Source of the DNA: Acropora yongei
Taxonomy: Eukaryota; Cnidaria; Anthozoa; Scleractinia; Acroporidae
Reading direction: 5' to 3'
Length of the DNA stretch: 13,199 nucleotides
Assembly (NCBI GenBank): GCA_014634225.1
Contig: BLFN01000945.1
Location: forward strand, 6,462-19,660
Notes under the pieces: model-generated
What the model was told of the DNA's origin: nothing
The model's database searches: none
What the model saw: the letters and a program-made list of their open reading frames with translations, nothing else
Program-made: the position numbers and the translations under genes
In this document: in pieces, positions 8,195-13,199 of the stretch
How the letters are laid out: each line of letters starts with the position of its first letter
How positions within the stretch are numbered: the first letter of the stretch is position 1

Positions 8195-8412
8195 ATGAAA
8201 TAGGAACACATGGAAATTGGCGGGCGTTATGTGAAAGTTCCTGGTCTAAGAAAACGCGTTACTTCGCTTTCTTCTATGCGTTTTTCGCCGCTCCAAACCC
8301 GTCTTTTATGCAAACTTCATTTCTGGTTACCTATGCCATCGAGTTCACCGCCGGCTTCATCATCAGTCTGTCAACAGGAATAAGTAATGCTGGGTGGAAG
8401 CCGATATACTGA
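8195..8412 (+). pseudogene. Coding-like 3' exon remnant of an unrecognised membrane-type protein
   Basis: The frame 8158-8412 starts at GTG directly after a TAA, so it is not a gene start; an acceptor-like GTGTTGACAG ends at 8194, making an exon from 8195 plausible. The encoded residues hold two hydrophobic stretches (YFAFFYAFFA and FLVTYAIEFTAGFIISL) and end GWKPIY. Third positions are pyrimidine-rich, as in real coding sequence. I do not recognise the family. The inverted-duplication border cuts through it at 8361: only the last 17 codons or so are duplicated, and in the left arm (about 6510-6553) the Trp of GWKP is a TAG stop. It may be a stranded last exon. Confidence 0.35.
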
Positions 8413-8520
8413 CAATCTTCTTACTGGACTGCTCACTGCAGGACCCTGTACAGGTCTTAAGTGTACTTTTGAAGTGTGGCATATCGTGTACTGATATATT
8501 TTAAAAGAAAAGAAACTTTA

Positions 8521-8600
8521 AGTGAGCTATGATCATCGCAGTGATGAACGCAATTTAAGCAACTGCGTAAAGAAGCCTGAAAAAGTCAGGACTTCAACGG

Positions 8601-8685
<85 letters not shown>

Positions 8686-8715
8686 GTGAGTTCTAATGAG
8701 CCCGTGAAGAATGGA
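8521..8715 (-). mobile_element. tRNA-derived SINE (right arm only)
   Basis: On the minus strand TAGCTCAGTTGGTTAGAGCG (8654-8635) is a near-perfect tRNA A box and GGTTCAAACCC (8610-8600) a B box, followed by a tRNA-unrelated body ending TGATCATAGCTCACT. The 5' flank CGGGCTCATTAGAACTC resembles the flank of the older arm SINEs, so they are probably one family. No acceptor stem closes, which excludes a working tRNA. It sits precisely where about 990 bases of the left arm are missing. The repeat is very common in coral genomes as I recall it. Confidence 0.8.
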
Positions 8716-8879
8716 TCAGTATCCGGCAGTATAAGTAGTTTAATAACATAATAATTTAGCAACATTTTGTTCTTACTTATCTCAACTTATATCAATCTTT
8801 CAAATCTTGTTTGGTAGATCTTATAAAACATCATTCATAAAATTTACTTGCATTATACACCATCTTCCTTGTATATTAC

Positions 8880-8990
8880 AAGCTCGCAACGTGACCAGGT
8901 CCCACCTTCCCTATAGCTAAGTGGAGTATCGTACCGGCTTCGCAGTGGTCGTGGATTCGAATCTCTTCCAAGCCTAAATTTCTTTTGGGC
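8880..8990 (+). mobile_element. Old tRNA-derived SINE head (right arm)
   Basis: This is the inverted partner of the left-arm copy at 4930-5045. A-box-like TAGCTAAGTGG lies at 8914-8924 and B-box GGATTCGAATC at 8953-8963. The two copies differ by only a few bases over this part. It is interrupted downstream by the MITE-like insertion at 8996-9098. Confidence 0.65.
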
Positions 8991-8995
8991 TCTAT

Positions 8996-9007
8996 CCCCT
9001 TCCCGTT

Positions 9008-9081
<74 letters not shown>

Positions 9082-9098
9082 TCTTGGACGGGAAAGGG
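8996..9098. mobile_element. 103-bp MITE-like insertion
   Basis: The left arm reads straight through this site, whereas the right arm carries 103 extra bases. The ends are inverted repeats: CCCCTTCCCGT at the left and ACGGGAAAGGG at the right. CTAT occurs on both sides as a likely short target duplication. The interior includes TAACGCCAGACGATTTTACT, a sequence I recall as widely repeated in corals. It is too short to encode a transposase, so it would depend on one supplied elsewhere. Confidence 0.7.
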
Positions 9099-9400
9099 CT
9101 ATTATGTAACCTTTGGTTCTGTAGGCCGCTTCGAGTATCATTTACGTGTTCAATTACATCTTCTCATATGATTATTTTTCACTTGGATTAACCTCTTAAG
9201 AAAGTCACACATCCAGAGTAGTCTGAGCCAAAATTCGATTACATAATGATGAGAAAAAAGCGAAATATTTAATGCTTGGTTGAGAATTTTCATTAAAAAA
9301 TAAAGAGAATTGGGGCAAAGGAGCGATTCATTACATTCACTCTCTGACAGTGTTATGCAGTGATATGAACAAGTAATTTCTGTGAAGCTGCTGAACGCTA

Positions 9401-9470
9401 AGCCAGCCCGAGTGGCCTAAGGCCAGGGGAAAATATCTGAAAGCTATAGCCTTTGTGGGTTCTAGCAACT
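9401..9470 (+). mobile_element. Degenerate tRNA-like (Ser/Leu-type) SINE remnant
   Basis: GCCCGAGTGGCCTAAGGC near 9407-9424 resembles the A-box region of a class II tRNA, and GGGTTCTAGCA (9457-9467) a decayed B box. Acceptor and anticodon stems do not form. The surrounding 9278-9499 stretch holds nothing else that I recognise. Confidence 0.35.
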
Positions 9471-9499
9471 TAAACATATTGAATAATTATTCCTTAGCT

Positions 9500-9638
9500 C
9501 ATATTAACTGAGCAGGAGGTCTGTATGGGAGAATCTTGACCGAGGTCGTACGTAGGTACAGACCAAACGCAGTGAGGTCTGTACACACCACCGATGTCAA
9601 GATTCTCCCATACTGACCGACTTAGCTCGGTTAATAAG
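9500..9638. mobile_element. Foldback MITE-like element
   Basis: GTATGGGAGAATCTTGAC (9523-9540) and its exact reverse complement (9596-9613) form 18-bp perfect arms. Outer ends CATATTAACTGAGC (9500-9513) and GCTCGGTTAATAAG (9625-9638) extend the inverted ends imperfectly. Inside, GGTACAGACC and GGTCTGTACA pair as well, so most of the element could fold into one hairpin. It has no coding capacity. It is absent from the matching place in the left arm, so it arrived after the duplication or was lost there. Confidence 0.7.
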
Positions 9639-10000
9639 ATGTATATTATATGAAAAAAACAATAACCGAATTTAATTGCTCGTCCTCTTTACTTTTTTCT
9701 CTCATCAGCTTTTTGGCACTAACAGAAGTAAATATTGTTAGATGAAAACAGTCAATGATTCTGCATTTTAGTTTGCAACTATTTCACTTCAATACATTAC
9801 CGGTCCAGATGCCGGTCTAGATTGGAAAATTTAGGCTGCGGTCAATATCGATTTCAGCCAATCAAAATTATGAATTAATTTGGTAGTTCCCAGTCCTTGC
9901 CACTGTACCACTGTATCGGTATGCAATTTAACAATACAACATAACCGACCTATAACTAATAGATACAGATACAGAACTACAAAGCTGTCTTTTTACACAG
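9639..10000. other. Upstream flank or intron of MACPF copy B, no gene seen
   Basis: This AT-rich stretch does not align with the flank of copy A. It ends in a pyrimidine tract and acceptor (TTTTTACACAG, AG at 9999-10000) directly before the conserved leader of copy B. No promoter element or repeat was identified with confidence. Confidence 0.4.
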
Positions 10001-11512
10001 GGTGCTTGATTCGATTGACACATTTCAGTCCGTGTAGGCAGCACACCCTGGAACCATGATTGTCCCCTTGATGCTTGTCATCAGTACCTAACAACCATAG
10101 CTATACCCAGTGCTAGAGGAACGAAGAAACCGAAGGAACTTCTAAGATCAGCGAAACAGCAGAGCTCGGAAAAGCCATTAACCTCGCAAAAACTAACCTA
10201 CTGGAGGACTTCAAGGAACGCGAAGCAAGCATTTTTGAGGCTTTCCCTTCAAAATGCTTCAAAAAGGAAAAGCTTAACTCCACAAAAAGTCGCTTTGAAT
10301 ATTATGCAAGTACTAAGGCCTTCTACTCACCTAACTCTAAATTGGCAACCCAAGCTGGATTAGATGCCTCGTTGCAGTCAGCTTATTCTCTGAGTGCTAC
10401 ACTCGATAGTGTTACAGAGAGCACAAGCTCAAGCAATTCGAAGGGTGAGTGGAATTTCCTTAATCGTCGAGTCACTGACAGAAAAGATTCATCTAGGCAA
10501 AGACTGTTTAAATGACGAAGGCTTCAAGTTCAGGCAAAACTTTATAGACAAGTTGGAACGATTGCCTTTGAGGATTGATGAACCCTGGGAAAGGAATTCG
10601 TGGAGGCCATACAGTGATTTCTTGGACACTTACGGTTCCCATGTTGTCATTTCTGTTATTCGTGGAGCAAGAATTAAGCAAATGTCATTCTCACGGAGCT
10701 CTGATTCCTACAGTCAAAGAGAATTTCAGGTAAAAATCTGTGTCTCTTTCGCAGGCCCCACATCCATTGGAAAGGTTGGTGTCTCTGCGTGTGCAAATGT
10801 GAGTAAGAGTGAATCAGAACATTCTAAAGACATGAACACGGTTGATAGAGTATTCATCAGAGGAGGAAGAATGAAAACCCGTAACAAGCTGAGACATGAC
10901 AGGTCAAATGAACTTATTCAACAACCTATGGACGAAGCCGCAGACACACATTCAGCTGCCCAGCAAAACTTCAGAGCCGTTTGGAAAGTTCTACAAAGCC
11001 GTTTCCCATCAGGATCACCCAACTACGTCCGCGGTCTAAACCTGCAGTACTACTACCTCGGCTTCTTGAATTATGGTTGTCCATACGTAAAAGGTGGAAA
11101 TGAAAAGAAGGAAATTCAAATACAGAAATTCGACTACACGGAGAGGTCCAACGACAAGTATCCAGAATTCGAGTGTTCTCTCGCTAAAGAGGGTTGCCAC
11201 AGCAACGACGACTGCCATTATAAACCCATTTGGTGTTCCTGTCGAGGCCCAACTTGTGTCCACTACAGGACCGAGGAACTAGATACAGGAGCATCTAAGG
11301 AAAGTGCATACGCTAACACTCGGGAAGACTGGGGATGGCAAGGTTACGATTGGAAAATCTATGGGTCGTGTTGCGCTTGCTATAACAAACATCTTGATTG
11401 GAGGAAAGTTGTCACAATAAGGTGGTCATTGTCCATTTCAAAAGGTTGTCATTATCCATTTCCACTCAGCAGAGTAAACAGCGAGTTTAATCAAGAGTTT
11501 TCACTGGTTTAG
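10001..11512 (+). pseudogene. MACPF/perforin-family copy B, broken
   Basis: This is the inverted paralogue of the gene at 2787-4241. The leader and ATG (10056) are conserved, but a TAA at 10089-10091 ends the signal peptide after 11 codons. The frame changes between there and 10150, runs open to about 10442, then changes again at one extra G (10443-10445). The long frame from 10394 opens at a GTG and is not a true start. It keeps YGSH near 10632 and the RGG bend, but in the C-terminal part one Cys is lost (to Tyr) and nearby Trp/Asp codons are altered. A 9-base in-frame insertion lies near 10330 and another at 11413-11421, after which the tail differs from copy A. The breaks imply no functional pore-forming product unless the assembly is wrong or a later start is used. 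Confidence 0.75.
11422..11471 (+). repeat. Short direct repeat in the tail of MACPF copy B
   Basis: GGTCATTGTCCATTTC and GGTTGTCATTATCCATTTC occur about 24 bases apart, forming a two-copy direct repeat at the position where the copy B tail departs from copy A. It may mark the sequence joined at the outer border of the duplication. Confidence 0.5.
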
Positions 11513-11650
11513 CCATCGTGGCATTGAGCATTATACCATGCTCTACAAATAGGTAAGCGGGCGTATTTTTTTTTTGGTGGAAGGGGGGGGGGCGATTTAA
11601 TATTTACTTTTAATTTTAGTTTAGTTTTCTATCTTTTGAATTACGTTACA
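11513..11650. other. Low-complexity stretch after MACPF copy B
   Basis: A T-run (11566-11575) and a G-run (11583-11592) lie here, both prone to length error. A consensus splice donor AG/GTAAGC occurs at 11551-11557 shortly after the copy B stop codon. No gene was found. Confidence 0.5.
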
Positions 11651-11654
11651 ATGG

Positions 11655-11905
11655 TTATAACCTGACTTGGCGCACACGCCTGCGTTGGCTATCTATCATG
11701 TCATATCCAACACGCGCCCTTAGAATAATTGTGAAATATCTCAATTAACCAAGTGCGAGGGCCATACTAGGAGCGGAATATCGGCCCAAGTTCTTGACAG
11801 TACGGACCGTGAGCGGCGACGTCCGTTCAAAAACATCGGAGGGCCGATGTTCTCACAGTATGGTCCCGAGCAAGCTAGTTCAATATGAGATTTATTATCC
11901 TACTG
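11655..11905. mobile_element. Foldback interspersed element
   Basis: AACCAAGTGCGAGGGCCATACT from 11747 and AGTATGGTCCCGAGCAAGC (ending in TAGTT at 11880) are diverged inverted ends. Weaker pairing continues outward (ATATCTCAATT against its partner near 11885). Inner GGGCCGAT-type pairs add to the foldback shape. The stretch from 11655 (TGGCGCACACGCCTGCG...) appears to belong to the same repeat as I recall it from coral DNA. It has no coding frame. Confidence 0.55.
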
Positions 11906-12425
11906 AAAATGTTAAAAAACACAAGCGTTTACAGACTAAGAAAATAGGGCTATTTTGATTGGGAGCGGACTAGGCGTATACTAACGTCTGATGTTTAACA
12001 AACCAGTAGCGAAAGAGGGTTGGAAGAAAACGAGAAGGAACCTTTTATGCCTAACTTCATAAGCTTAAGTAATCTGGGAGTCAAAAGGTTTCACTACACG
12101 ACCGACCCTAATCCGGTAAATAACTTTTCGATTACTTCCTCTTACGCAAATCAAACAAGGACAAAAATTCATGAAAGCGTTACCGTGATGGGGTCACAGT
12201 TAGGAAAATCAGGACCGCGTTAAGAACCAATGTTAACAGTCCGATTACGGGACTTATTACCACACCCCGTTGGAAAAAAATAATATCTGAATAAACTATG
12301 ACTGGTATCCTGTTAGAGCTAGACACGTTAGCACTTTATCGAAGGATGAAAGCAGTATAAGTAAGCGAAACTAAATTTCCTAGTTCTTCAATTGAACAAA
12401 TTATGCATTCAGACTCTGTCTTCCT
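11906..12425. other. No gene or clear repeat seen
   Basis: The 67-residue frame at 12020-12223 begins with TTG and shows no motif or coding bias. I see no RNA gene or inverted ends here. Confidence 0.45.
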
Positions 12426-12680
12426 TTGCTAGCTCCGTGAGCAGGCAGGATGAACCGAGTCCTGCGCTATGATTGGCTACGAGATCGGGTAAGATAGCCC
12501 TATCCTGCCCACTCCGGATTACTCGCTGTATCTTGAAAGAAAATAGTGTTCTATTTCCATAAAATAAGTCATTTATTGACCATGCAAGCTTGTTCGGTCA
12601 AGATGGTTGGATATTGGCCTTGTGATTTTATAGACCTTGACTTCGTCTCAGTCCATGAACACGCAAAAAAAATACACTAA
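12426..12680. mobile_element. Interspersed repeat (CTAGCTCCGTGAGC ... CTTGTTCGGTCAAG family)
   Basis: The segment holds GCTAGCTCCGTGAGCAGGC, a GATTGGCTACGAG stretch, a near-palindrome (CGGGTAAGATAG with CTATCCTGCCC, near 12486-12511) and TTGTTCGGTCAAGATGG near 12590. I recall these blocks together as a very abundant repeat in stony corals. The assignment rests on memory and should be read as a family resemblance. No transposase frame is present. Confidence 0.5.
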
Positions 12681-12940
12681 TTTTGGTTTCAGTGGAATGC
12701 CGGATTGGAACTGACGTTTAACAACCCCGAGGTTCGGCTCATGTAAAATACGGCCTTTGACGCGGGCCTAAGAGTTTCTAGTCTGCTAAACCATGCGTCT
12801 CTAGCGCGTTCCATCCGGCGTGCGACGTACATTTCTCGTACGCTCCACGATGCACTGTCCATTAAAAGATTCGCGACTTGTTTCATTCCAGTCAGACGTA
12901 AACCTCACTCGCACACGTTTGTCCGCGCTTTGCGTTAGCT
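12681..12940. repeat. Second interspersed repeat fragment
   Basis: The sequence from TGGAATGCCGGATTGG to TTGTCCGCGCTTTGCG is higher in GC than its surroundings and matches my memory of another dispersed coral repeat. The minus-strand frame 12886-12689 inside it is open by composition and shows no domain. The remaining 12941-13199 is AT-rich with nothing recognised. Confidence 0.4.
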
Positions 12941-13199
12941 ACATGTATTCAGTTCAAGTTTTAGTTGGTTCATTGAATTGCCTATGTAATAATAGCTATA
13001 GTTATTGCATTGGTTTTAATTTTACGATACCCCTTATTAAAAACTGCTCTAAGGTAACCAATCAGAACAAATTAAACAATATAACGAAACAACGGGGACT
13101 CGCATTCGTTGTCCATATTAACCTAGTGCTGCAACAGCGGGAAACTGCATGCAATCGTTCGTGATCATGGAACTTTGTTTAAGCACTTTGTCGACCATA

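Larger units (their letters stand above)
8361..11412. repeat. Right arm of the large imperfect inverted duplication
   Basis: This arm is the inverted partner of 2905-6553. It lacks two blocks present on the left, contains a SINE at 8521-8715 exactly where the larger block is missing, and contains a MITE-like insertion at 8996-9098. The stretch 9278-10000 does not align with the left arm, partly because of a foldback element at 9500-9638. At the outer end, homology continues to 11412, is broken by a 9-base insertion (CACAATAAG), and fades after a few more codons. Confidence 0.85.

Noticed and set aside
8600..8654. A functional tRNA gene
   Set aside because: A and B boxes are excellent but no acceptor stem forms and a SINE body follows.
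12689..13164. ORFs on both strands near the right end
   Set aside because: They lie in or beside an interspersed repeat, have no domain features and are of chance length.

Overview
This is eukaryotic, intron-bearing, AT-rich DNA that looks like the nuclear genome of a cnidarian, most likely a stony coral. Three things suggest this: a MACPF/perforin-family gene with a Cys-rich tail of the cnidarian type, split exons of a multicopy cnidarian-like zinc-finger/DUF6589-like protein, and dense tRNA-derived SINEs and short foldback elements. No operons, rRNA genes, functional tRNA genes or CRISPR arrays are visible.

Layout, left to right. 1-2093 (minus): exons of a zinc-finger/DUF6589-like gene that runs off the left edge, with two reading-frame breaks in its first exon, and a compact CCAAT/NRF1-like promoter just beyond it. 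2208-2540: a strong hairpin and degenerate short repeats. 2787-4294 (minus): an intact MACPF gene (484 aa from its ATG) with a 3' splice site directly upstream. 4738-6553: a repeat-rich inner arm. 6554-8360: a unique spacer holding a decayed repeat (about 7834-8122) and the start of a coding-like ORF remnant. 8361-9277: the second inner arm, inverted relative to the first, carrying a younger SINE and a small MITE-like insertion. 9500-9638: a foldback element. 10001-11512 (plus): a second, broken MACPF copy. 11650-12940: further interspersed repeats. 12940-13199: nothing recognised.

The organising feature is one large imperfect inverted duplication, about 2.9-6.55 kb against 8.36-11.4 kb. It leaves two MACPF copies transcribed outward. 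One copy kept its frame; the other gained an early stop, frame changes and a changed C terminus. A 217-base stretch is identical between the two while the flanks differ by roughly one base in eight, which points to a later gene-conversion event. The proposed biology (pore-forming effector, toxin or immune protein) follows from the family and is not shown by the sequence alone.
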